From NCBI GenBank assembly GCA_903951185.1, contig CAJBBC010000046.1:1-5954 (forward strand): a stretch of DNA of 5,954 nucleotides, in the 5' to 3' direction. How positions within the stretch are numbered: the stretch's first letter is position 1; every line of letters starts with the position of its first letter. The notes under the pieces were generated by a model, which worked only from the letters and a program-made list of their open reading frames with translations, was not told the DNA's origin and did not search any database. Shown piece after piece: positions 1 through 5,428 of the stretch. Source of the DNA: an uncultured Actinomycetes bacterium (lineage in GTDB: Bacteria; Actinomycetota; Actinomycetes; S36-B12; UBA5976). Both the position numbers and the translations under genes were made by a program.

Positions 1-924
1 ACTAACTACTTCCCAACAGCACTTCGCCAAAAGTATTCAGAATTAATGCTGAAACACCCGCTTCGCCGCGAGATTATTTCAACTGTCATGACTAATGACA
101 TGGTGAACCGTGGTGGCATCAGCTATGCCTTACGTGCGAATGAAGAGTCTGGAGCAACTCCATCCGAAGTTTTGCGTGCATATGTAGTTGCTCGTGAGGT
201 TTTCGGTTTCGGCCAACTCTGGGATGAAATTGAGCAGCTAGATCGTCAAGTTTCAACTGATTGCCAAGTTCAGCTCTACTTAGAAGCACGACGTTTACTC
301 GATCGGGCAACTAGGTGGTTCTTGCAATCACGTGGTGGGCGCTTAGATGTAACTGCTGAAATTAAGAAGTTTGCCGCTGAGGTCGCCAAATTAAGTCCGA
401 AAACTCCAGAACTACTTCGAGGTGCTGAAAAAGAGCGCTACAACTCTCAGGTTGCAAAATACATTGCACTTGGAACACCAGAGCCGCTTGCCCGGAAAGT
501 TGCCGCCCTACTCGACATTTTCTCGCTTTTAGATGTTGTTGAAATTTCTGTGCAACATAAAGCTGACACAGCACGAGTTGTCGAACTTTATTTTGCGCTA
601 AGTGAACGTTTCGATGTTGACCGTTTATTACATCACATTTCAGAGTTACCACGTGATGATCGATGGACAGCTTATGCACGCTCAGCATTGCGCAGCGACC
701 TTTATATGGCCTTAGCTGGTTTAACATCACGAGTTGTGCAAGCAACTAACCAAATTGATTCAGTCGATACAAGAATCACTAATTGGGAAAATAAATTTGC
801 AGAGGGCGTTGGACGTACTCGAGCAACATTAAATGAGATTGCACAAAATGAAAAGTCTGAATTAGCTATATTATCTGTGGCACTTCGAGCAATTCGCACA
901 CTTGTTGGTCAGGGTGCGAGTTAG
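1..924 (+). CDS. gdh: NAD-specific glutamate dehydrogenase, large (180 kDa) type, C-terminal part (5' end outside window)
   Basis: The reading frame is open from base 1, so this is the last 307 residues of a longer protein; the ATG at 46 is internal. The segment with HPLRREII followed by TND and VNRGG (about residues 20-40 of the fragment) is the hallmark of the C-terminal helical region of the large NAD-dependent glutamate dehydrogenases, which are usually about 1600 residues. These cytoplasmic enzymes deaminate glutamate to 2-oxoglutarate and ammonium with NAD, mainly for glutamate catabolism. The catalytic Rossmann and substrate-binding domains lie upstream, outside the window. The visible part is almost all amphipathic helix with no membrane segment, and it ends normally at TAG with no frameshift. 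dedA starts 30 nt downstream, close enough for co-transcription, but no functional link is known. Identification rests on motif recognition and is strong for the family; the gene symbol is conventional. Confidence 0.9.
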   Translation, partial: TNYFPTALRQKYSELMLKHPLRREIISTVMTNDMVNRGGISYALRANEESGATPSEVLRAYVVAREVFGFGQLWDEIEQLDRQVSTDCQVQLYLEARRLLDRATRWFLQSRGGRLDVTAEIKKFAAEVAKLSPKTPELLRGAEKERYNSQVAKYIALGTPEPLARKVAALLDIFSLLDVVEISVQHKADTARVVELYFALSERFDVDRLLHHISELPRDDRWTAYARSALRSDLYMALAGLTSRVVQATNQIDSVDTRITNWENKFAEGVGRTRATLNEIAQNEKSELAILSVALRAIRTLVGQGAS

Positions 925-954
925 CCAAAACTAAGCGAGAATTAGAATTAGATT

Positions 955-1587
955 ATGTTCGACATTCTGATTTCAGCCGCCCTAACTGGACAAGTTACCC
1001 AGTGGCTAGATCAATATGGCTCAATCCTTTTTTACCTTGTAGTTTTCGGTTTAGTTTTTGCCGGAACCGGATTATTTATCGGGGCATTCATTCCCTTTAT
1101 TACTGGAGATTCCTTAATTTTTGCCGCCGGAGTATTGGCCGCCACAACAGATCGAATCAACATCCAAATACTTGCAATCGGAATTGGTATCGCGGCTTTC
1201 ATGGGTGATCAAGTTGGATTTGTATTAGGCCGCCATTTTGGCCGGCCTTATTTAGATAAGCGGGAAGGTCCGAGAATTCGGGCAGCCATAGCCAAATCAG
1301 AAAGTTTCTATGCCAACTTAGGTTGGTGGGCTGTAGTTGTTGCGAGGTTTATCCCGTGGGCTCGAGTATTAGTACCAGCTATTGCCGGTATCGCTCGAAT
1401 GAACTATTACAAATTCTTAGGCGCAAACCTTGTCGGCACGTTGGCTTGGGGAGTGGCTCTGCCACTTGCTGGGTACTACGCGGTAACTATTCCAGTGGTT
1501 AAGACTGTTACTTACGCGATCGCCGCATTCTTTATCATTGGCTCAATTGTTGCTGGAATCCGAAGCTGGCTGGGTAACCGAAGATAA
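955..1587 (+). CDS. DedA (SNARE-associated) family membrane protein
   Basis: A 210-residue polytopic inner-membrane protein of the DedA/VTT family. Such proteins are linked to lipid-carrier and phospholipid flipping and to membrane-potential homeostasis. Hydrophobic stretches lie at about residues 22-48, 52-64, 70-92, 122-147, 152-176 and 184-203. Family motifs are visible: GD at 51-52 in the re-entrant loop, GD at 84-85 followed by a GR..GRP stretch, and RFIPWAR (131-137) followed by VPAIAG, with both family arginines R131 and R137. The acidic residue usually found in the FAE(T/N)G segment is replaced by glycine (G37), and the next loop reads PFITGD rather than the common LPGD. ATG 955 is the first possible start because an in-frame TAG lies at 949-951; the Shine-Dalgarno is weak. 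The last codons and the stop coincide with the left inverted repeat of the downstream island, so the C-terminus (NRR) may be island-derived; a second dedA tail at 3213-3335 ends NRAKI instead. Confidence 0.92.
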   Translation: MFDILISAALTGQVTQWLDQYGSILFYLVVFGLVFAGTGLFIGAFIPFITGDSLIFAAGVLAATTDRINIQILAIGIGIAAFMGDQVGFVLGRHFGRPYLDKREGPRIRAAIAKSESFYANLGWWAVVVARFIPWARVLVPAIAGIARMNYYKFLGANLVGTLAWGVALPLAGYYAVTIPVVKTVTYAIAAFFIIGSIVAGIRSWLGNRR

Positions 1588-1620
1588 TTTAGTTGGTCGA
1601 CGAACGGGCCTTTAATCCGT
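1577..1620 (+). repeat. Left inverted repeat of the island (IR-L), overlapping the dedA stop
   Basis: These 44 bases match the reverse complement of 3173-3215 with four substitutions and a one-base indel. The core AGTTGGTCGACGAACGGG (1591-1608) is identical in both copies. The outermost nine bases (ACCGAAGAT) are also dedA coding sequence and run into its stop codon. Two hypothetical genes lie between the repeats and no transposase is present. The segment can form a short hairpin (ACGGG/TCCGT around a 7-nt CCTTTAA loop) shaped like a tRNA anticodon arm. Confidence 0.85.
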
Positions 1621-1872
1621 TAGGCCTATTTCACGCTCCGATTAGCACCAAAGCCTTTGTTTCGAGTGTCCAGCCATTGCCCTTTACTACACCCTCCCAC
1701 CAATAGTTTTTGGTGCAGGATTGGCACAGAATCGAACTGACCTTATGTAACTGAGCACCCGTAATTTTGGGAGTGGCTGAGGTTGAACCTTTACTAAATG
1801 CCTTTGAAAAAATTTCCCCAGGGGGTAAAGTTTGATATGTCAGGAAGTTGTTTCTAATGAAAGGGTATTAAA
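1588..1872. other. 285-bp gap between dedA and the first island gene
   Basis: No credible complete gene is seen here. From left to right it holds the rest of the left inverted repeat (to 1620), a complementary pair GCACCAAA (1645-1652) and TTTGGTGC (1709-1716), a short T-arm/CCA-like stretch on the minus strand (1711-1742), a 26-codon open stretch ending at TGA 1833-1835 that has protein-like composition but no well-placed start, and a plausible promoter and Shine-Dalgarno for the gene at 1873. It looks like decayed sequence plus a 5' regulatory region. Confidence 0.5.
1804..1831 (+). promoter_or_regulatory. Possible promoter for the island gene pair
   Basis: TTGAAA (1804-1809) and TAAAGT (1826-1831) are separated by 16 nt. 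They resemble a -35 box and an actinobacterial TANNNT -10 box, placed about 40 nt before the GTG start at 1873. Such matches arise easily in AT-rich DNA, so this is tentative. Confidence 0.3.
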
Positions 1873-2358
1873 GTGAGCAACGAACCAATTGAGAGCCAAA
1901 ACCCTATCGATTCCCAAAATCAAGAAGCAATTTCAGGAAGTAGCAATCGGACCCAGGTAACACTCTCAAAGTCGGGCTTAATGAAAGTCGGAGGTTTTTT
2001 CCTCTTTGTTTTGTTGGGTGTAGGAGGATTCTTTATCTTCTCATCAATGAAAGCAGATGCCCGTTTTACAGAGGCACTTACCCTTTGCGAAGCTTTAGAT
2101 GCTTCAGGAATCACTTTTGCCGAGGACGGACAATCCCTAAACTTCGATGACACAGGCGATGAGGACTTATTCGGTGGTGATTTCTCTGACCTCGAATGCA
2201 TAATTGAAGAGCTAAGTGCACCATCTACAGTTATGGATCGCATGCTTAATACGACCTCTAACATGGGAGTTCAAGACGCTGAATGGGATGGGATTTCAGT
2301 TAGTTGGACATACCACCCGGACAGAGGATTAGATGCCTATTTCGAGATTGTTAAATGA
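1873..2358 (+). CDS. Hypothetical single-pass membrane protein with exported C-terminal domain
   Basis: I do not recognise this 161-residue protein. Residues 1-34 are polar and contain a short repeat (ESQNPIDSQNQ). Residues 37-58 form one hydrophobic glycine/phenylalanine-rich segment, and the remaining roughly 100 residues are acidic. With K33 and K38 flanking the membrane segment, the likely topology is N-terminus in the cytoplasm and C-terminus outside (inference). The outer part has two cysteines, C72 and C109, able to form one disulfide, an Asp/Gly-rich stretch at 85-105, and a Trp/Tyr-containing end (WDGISVSWTY, 138-147) that looks like strands of a small folded domain. The start is GTG 1873, supported by GAAAGG seven to eight bases upstream. 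It sits inside the repeat-bounded island, 46 nt before the DUF2510 gene and in the same direction, so the two are probably one transcript. No lipobox or enzymatic motif is visible. Confidence 0.75.
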   Translation: MSNEPIESQNPIDSQNQEAISGSSNRTQVTLSKSGLMKVGGFFLFVLLGVGGFFIFSSMKADARFTEALTLCEALDASGITFAEDGQSLNFDDTGDEDLFGGDFSDLECIIEELSAPSTVMDRMLNTTSNMGVQDAEWDGISVSWTYHPDRGLDAYFEIVK

Positions 2359-2404
2359 TCAACTTGATCCCTAAGCACAACTTGTTGAGATTTGGAAGCT
2401 AATA

Positions 2405-3055
2405 ATGAGCGCACAGCCAGGGTGGTTTCCAGATCCTTCGGATGCAAACATTGAAGTGTACTTTGATGGAGAGAGTTGGACTGGCGAGAAAAGAGCCAAA
2501 ACTCTAGATGCCGGGCAAAATGATAAATCCAAAGAGATTTCTTTTTCGCTTCCAATTAGCCCAGGCTTTTTTAGTAAAAAGCGCATTTTAACTGGCTTGG
2601 GGATCTTGGTCTTAGCTATCGCAGGCACCACCTTTGCGAATTTTCAAAGTGAAAAGGCAGCAAAGGAAGCTAGGGTGGAAGCAGCAGCCGAACGGATTAA
2701 GCAAGAGGCAGCAGAGCTAGCTGCAGAGGTAAACAGAATTCAAGCTGAAGAGGCCGATTACTCTTGGGTTCCTTCAGGGTTTAGCAAGTTTTCTGTGAAC
2801 AACAATATGGCTTATAAGGGCATCTCATATGAAGCAGCCGATTGCTATTCTAACTGCTTTGGTATGCAAGTAGTCTCTCGTGACTATTGCTCGTCCATTT
2901 CAATCGAGGCAAATATAGAGCAGAACAATGTAATTCTAGATACAGATTCAGACTATGCGTCAGAAATTCCGGCGGGAACACGCACGATTATGAAGATTAC
3001 GTCTTCAGCATCGCTTCCTTGGAGTGTCATTTTTATAGAAGCCAAATGCACCTAA
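2405..3055 (+). CDS. DUF2510-domain membrane protein with coiled coil and four-cysteine exported domain
   Basis: A 216-residue protein. Residues 5-27 match the actinobacterial DUF2510 pattern: PGWFPDPSD, then YFDG and SWTGE. DUF2510 is a short tryptophan-rich module of unknown function, usually at the cytoplasmic N-terminus of membrane proteins. A basic patch (KKR, 58-60) precedes one membrane helix at about 61-80. Residues 82-117 are Ala/Glu/Lys-rich and predict a helix or coiled coil. Residues 119-216 form a compact domain with four cysteines (147, 151, 162, 215), consistent with two disulfides outside the membrane (inference). GGAAG at 2394-2398 sits six bases before ATG 2405. The architecture (short N-terminal region, one helix, exported Cys domain) parallels the preceding gene, suggesting paired envelope proteins. 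An intrinsic terminator follows at 3112-3145. Function is unknown; only the DUF2510 call is solid. Confidence 0.8.
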   Translation: MSAQPGWFPDPSDANIEVYFDGESWTGEKRAKTLDAGQNDKSKEISFSLPISPGFFSKKRILTGLGILVLAIAGTTFANFQSEKAAKEARVEAAAERIKQEAAELAAEVNRIQAEEADYSWVPSGFSKFSVNNNMAYKGISYEAADCYSNCFGMQVVSRDYCSSISIEANIEQNNVILDTDSDYASEIPAGTRTIMKITSSASLPWSVIFIEAKCT

Positions 3056-3111
3056 GAATCTATTCCTAACTATCTACTAGGGCCCACTAGTAAAACATAC
3101 AGAAGGCCTAC

Positions 3112-3145
3112 GCCCTCACCTACTTTCGGCCAGTGCGGGCTTTTT
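3112..3145 (+). terminator. Rho-independent terminator after the island gene pair
   Basis: GCCCTCAC (3112-3119) pairs with GTGCGGGC (3133-3140), with a single T/C mismatch and a 13-nt loop, and is followed at once by five Ts (3141-3145). It lies 56 nt past the DUF2510 gene stop and closes the two-gene unit. A small perfect dyad, ACTAG/CTAGT (3076-3080/3087-3091), lies just upstream. Confidence 0.7.
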
Positions 3146-3172
3146 AACTATTCAGCTGTAACTAGCAGACCC

Positions 3173-3215
3173 ACGGATTAAAACCCGTTCGTCGACCAAC
3201 TGAGTAATCTTCGGT
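3173..3215 (-). repeat. Right inverted repeat of the island (IR-R)
   Basis: Inverted partner of 1577-1620, with the identical 18-base core at 3184-3201. Read on the minus strand it contains CTCAGTTGGT and then TTTTAATCCGTGGGTC. These are characteristic of the D-arm and of the anticodon loop through variable region of tRNA-Lys(UUU). The D-stem partner is wrong and no T-arm or acceptor follows, so it is not a working tRNA. Its outer end (3206-3215) is the reverse complement of the dedA terminus seen at the left end and abuts the direct dedA tail copy at 3213. Confidence 0.82.
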
Positions 3216-3335
3216 CACTACGCAGTAACCATCCCAGTGGTTAAGACCGTTACTTACGCGATCGCCGCATTCTTTACCATTGGCTCAATTGTTGCCGGCA
3301 TCCGTAGCTGGCTGGGTAACCGCGCAAAAATTTAA
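3213..3335 (+). pseudogene. Displaced 3' fragment of dedA
   Basis: In-frame translation gives about 40 residues matching the last 37 residues of the DedA protein encoded at 955-1587, then a different end (AKI and TAA instead of R and TAA). Over the 37 aligned codons (1471-1581 against 3213-3323) I count 11 differing bases, nine of them silent; the two replacements are Tyr to His and Ile to Thr. There is no start codon or ribosome binding site and the protein core is absent, so it is a gene fragment. The bias to silent changes implies that most divergence arose while both copies were in selected full-length genes. That favours replacement of the 3' end by DNA from a relative over a simple recent local duplication. 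Confidence 0.85.
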
Positions 3336-3383
3336 AGGCACTCTACCTCTAAATTCACGTCAAAAAATCTCCTTCACAATTTT

Positions 3384-3392
3384 TGTGGATAA
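3384..3392 (-). promoter_or_regulatory. DnaA-box-like 9-mer (left of a facing pair)
   Basis: TGTGGATAA is the exact reverse complement of the high-affinity DnaA box TTATCCACA. It lies 28 bases before its partner at 3421-3429, across an AT-rich spacer. No DnaA protein or other origin gene is visible nearby, so binding is inferred from sequence only. Confidence 0.5.
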
Positions 3393-3420
3393 CTCTCGAA
3401 TTAATAAAGATTTTTACTAC

Positions 3421-3429
3421 TTATCCACA
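3421..3429 (+). promoter_or_regulatory. DnaA-box-like 9-mer (right of a facing pair)
   Basis: TTATCCACA is a perfect match to the DnaA-box consensus and is inverted relative to 3384-3392. It stands about 100 nt before the tadA start, in the probable promoter region of the tad operon. It could be a site for DnaA acting as transcription factor or titration site, or an operator for another regulator that happens to share the 9-mer. Confidence 0.5.
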
Positions 3430-3455
3430 CCTCAGCAATTTTTCTGAAGACAGTG

Positions 3456-3517
3456 ATTGCTTTTGCATTAGTTTTTAGTGTGAATGAATCTTGGGTCATT
3501 CACACTAAAAAAGCAAT
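3456..3517 (+). promoter_or_regulatory. Long hairpin in the tadA leader
   Basis: TTTTTAGTGTGAATGA (3472-3487) pairs perfectly over 16 bp with 3496-3511, with an 8-nt loop (3488-3495). An outer stem, ATTGCT/AGCAAT (3456-3461/3512-3517), extends it past a 10-nt bulge on the 5' side. No T tract follows on either strand, so it is not an intrinsic terminator. It ends four bases before the tadA Shine-Dalgarno, suggesting either a repressor operator (11-bp arms, 8-bp gap) or an RNA structure affecting tadA translation or mRNA stability. Confidence 0.7.
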
Positions 3518-3520
3518 ACC

Positions 3521-3527
3521 GGGAGAG
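3521..3527 (+). promoter_or_regulatory. Ribosome binding site that fixes the tadA start
   Basis: GGGAGAG stands 3-5 bases before ATG 3531. No comparable site precedes the in-frame GTG at 3453, whose extra 26 codons would be made almost wholly of the hairpin. ATG 3531 is therefore the preferred start. Confidence 0.8.
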
Positions 3528-3530
3528 TTA

Positions 3531-4760
3531 ATGTCTGACGTAGTTGCCGACCTCGTCGAACAAGTTCGACATAGAGTACGGATGAATGACTCATCACTTC
3601 AGATTAATAACGTAGTGATTGAGCATGCCATCGAAGATGCAATCGCCGAAAGCAAAGTCTTCGTAACTGCGTCAGAATTAACTCAACCAGCTAACCAGAC
3701 TAAAGAGCAAGCATTACTTCAGCTTTCTGGGCTCGGACAGTTGCAACCTTTTTTAGATGATCCAACTGTCGAGGAGATTTGGATAAATGAGCCAAGCCGA
3801 ATATTTGTTGCTCGAAATGGTATTGCCCAGTTAACAAACTTAATTCTGACCGAACTTCAAGTTCGCACGTTGGTTGAGCGCATGTTAACCAGTTCCGGTC
3901 GACGCGTTGACCTTGCAAATCCATTTGTTGACGCGACATTAGAAGACGGTTCCCGACTCCATGTTGCAATCCCAGATATAACTCGAAAATTCTGGGCTGT
4001 GAATATTCGAAAGTTTGTTATGGGAAGTAAGTCACTGAATGGACTTGTCAAAGCAAGCATGCTCACAAGATCGGCTGCAGATTTCTTAACTGCCTGTGTC
4101 ATGTCGGGATTGAATATTGTCGTTGCGGGTGCAACTCAGGCAGGTAAAACTACTTTAATGAATGCACTGCTCAATAGTGCAAGGTCTAGTGATCGGGTTA
4201 TAACTTGTGAAGAAGTATTTGAATTACAGCTAGATAGTCCCGACTGGATTGCGTTACAGACTCGCCAAGAAAGTTTAGAAGGAACTGGAGATATTTCCTT
4301 AAGGCGTCTAATAAAAGAGGCACTAAGAATGCGTCCAAGTCGACTCATTGTCGGCGAAGTTAGACAAGAAGAGTGCTTAGACTTACTGGTTGCAATGAAT
4401 GCTGGCATGCCAGCTATGTGCTCAATTCACGCCAATAGCGCAGAACAGGCTATTGAAAAAATGTGCCTACTGCCAATGCTTGCTGGCAGCAATGTTTCTG
4501 CTGAGTTTGTTAAACCAACAGTCGCATCCGTGGTGGACATTGTTGTGCATCTATCAATGAACTCAGCTGGGGTAAGAAAAGTCCAACAGATAGTTTCCGT
4601 TACTGGCAGGTTTGAAAACAATTCGATAGAGACAATTGATTTATTTTCAATAACCGGAAATGAACTGCTAGCTACTGGCCATTATCCAGCTAAGTCAGAA
4701 AAATTTCGTAGCAACGGTTTTGATTTGGAAAAAATCTTGAGTAGCCAGACATGTCAGTAA
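3531..4760 (+). CDS. tadA: TadA/CpaF-type pilus assembly and secretion ATPase
   Basis: A 409-residue cytoplasmic ATPase of the type II/IV secretion superfamily (CpaF/TadA branch). It powers assembly of Flp/Tad pili or a related actinobacterial apparatus. The N-terminal domain carries the family stretch FLDDPTVEEIWIN followed by ARNG (about residues 74-96). Walker A is GATQAGKT (200-207). The acidic Asp-box-like motif is CEEVFELQL (226-234). Walker B is RLIVGEVR with catalytic E276, and the HAN motif begins at H300. All nucleotide-binding elements are intact and the length fits the family, so it should be active. Translation from the in-frame GTG at 3453 is rejected in favour of ATG 3531 (see the ribosome binding site). 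The 3' end overlaps tadB by 10 nt, indicating translational coupling. No TadZ/CpaE-like gene lies directly upstream; the island and dedA fragment are there instead. Expression is probably controlled by the DnaA-box pair or the hairpin in the leader (inference). Confidence 0.93.
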   Translation: MSDVVADLVEQVRHRVRMNDSSLQINNVVIEHAIEDAIAESKVFVTASELTQPANQTKEQALLQLSGLGQLQPFLDDPTVEEIWINEPSRIFVARNGIAQLTNLILTELQVRTLVERMLTSSGRRVDLANPFVDATLEDGSRLHVAIPDITRKFWAVNIRKFVMGSKSLNGLVKASMLTRSAADFLTACVMSGLNIVVAGATQAGKTTLMNALLNSARSSDRVITCEEVFELQLDSPDWIALQTRQESLEGTGDISLRRLIKEALRMRPSRLIVGEVRQEECLDLLVAMNAGMPAMCSIHANSAEQAIEKMCLLPMLAGSNVSAEFVKPTVASVVDIVVHLSMNSAGVRKVQQIVSVTGRFENNSIETIDLFSITGNELLATGHYPAKSEKFRSNGFDLEKILSSQTCQ

Positions 4761-5428
4761 TTATCGGGCTGTCATTTGCAATCGCATGCCTCTTACTTAT
4801 TAGTTTCAGTAATTATCCACCCATTAATTTCGAATCTAAGAATCAAATAAAGCCCAAGTCTGTGAGAATTGCAAAGGAATTTTCAGCTGAGGTTTGGGCT
4901 GATGTTGTTGACGATCTCACCTCAGCTATTCGTGCTGGTCTTTCGTTACCGCAAGCCATTATCCATATTTCAAATTCTGGGCCAGGAGAAGTAAAAGATG
5001 TATTCGCGCTGGCAATGCAGCGCTACCAAATGACTGGAGATTTTTCGGGTTCACTAAATCTACTAAGTGATGTATTTGATGATGCTATTGCAGACAAATT
5101 CGTTAGCGGTATTCAAATTGCATATGAAGTAGGTGGTACTGATTTAGGACTCCTACTTAGGACACTAAGTGAGGTTATCCGTGAAGAAAGTAAATTACGT
5201 GGGGAGATTGACGCTCGACAAAGTTGGACAGTTAATGGAGCAAAGCTAGCAATTTCCGCACCATGGATTACTGTTTTGATTCTAAGTACTCGAGAATCTG
5301 CGCTCAGTGTCTACCTCTCAGTTGAGGGTTTACGGTTACTAGCATTTTGCGCTGTTGTGACGTTGATTGCATATTTTGGGATGCTTCAAATTGGCAAATT
5401 ACCTAGTTCAATCAGGGTGCGATCATGA
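4751..5428 (+). CDS. tadB: TadB-like inner-membrane platform protein (T2SSF domain)
   Basis: A 225-residue membrane protein. A single N-terminal helix (residues 3-20) is followed by a cytoplasmic helical T2SSF/GspF domain starting near VWADVVDDLTSAIRAGLSLPQA (48-69), then two helices near the C-terminus (about 164-180 and 195-214). T2SSF proteins form the inner-membrane base on which the ATPase acts to extrude pilin subunits; TadB pairs with TadC. At 225 residues it is shorter than many TadB proteins (roughly 280-320), mainly because it has one N-terminal helix rather than a longer membrane/linker region. Its start lies inside the end of tadA (10-nt overlap) and its stop overlaps the tadC start in an ATGA, so the three are clearly one operon. 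Assignment as TadB rather than TadC rests on position and the RAGLSLPQA motif. Confidence 0.88.
   Translation: MSVIIGLSFAIACLLLISFSNYPPINFESKNQIKPKSVRIAKEFSAEVWADVVDDLTSAIRAGLSLPQAIIHISNSGPGEVKDVFALAMQRYQMTGDFSGSLNLLSDVFDDAIADKFVSGIQIAYEVGGTDLGLLLRTLSEVIREESKLRGEIDARQSWTVNGAKLAISAPWITVLILSTRESALSVYLSVEGLRLLAFCAVVTLIAYFGMLQIGKLPSSIRVRS

Noticed and set aside
119..899. Minus-strand open frames within the glutamate dehydrogenase gene
   Set aside because: They are antisense shadows of a clearly conserved coding frame and have no protein-family features.
1577..1660. Functional tRNA-Lys at the left repeat
   Set aside because: Only D-arm and anticodon-arm resemblance is present; position 33 is C instead of T, the D-stem does not close, and no T-arm or matching acceptor follows.
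1621..3172. Toxin-antitoxin or CRISPR content in the island
   Set aside because: No spaced direct-repeat array is present, and the two proteins show membrane-anchored architectures without recognisable nuclease, kinase or DNA-binding motifs.
3384..3429. Chromosomal replication origin
   Set aside because: Only two DnaA boxes are present, and no dnaA, dnaN, rpmH or parAB neighbours are seen. A regulatory or titration role is more conservative.
3456..3517. Bidirectional intrinsic terminator at the tadA leader hairpin
   Set aside because: The 3' arm ends in A residues on both strands, so neither reading direction has the required T tract.
3453..3530. N-terminal extension of tadA from the GTG at 3453
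   Set aside because: No ribosome binding site fits it and its codons lie in the hairpin. ATG 3531 has a good GGGAGAG and begins a family-like N-terminus.
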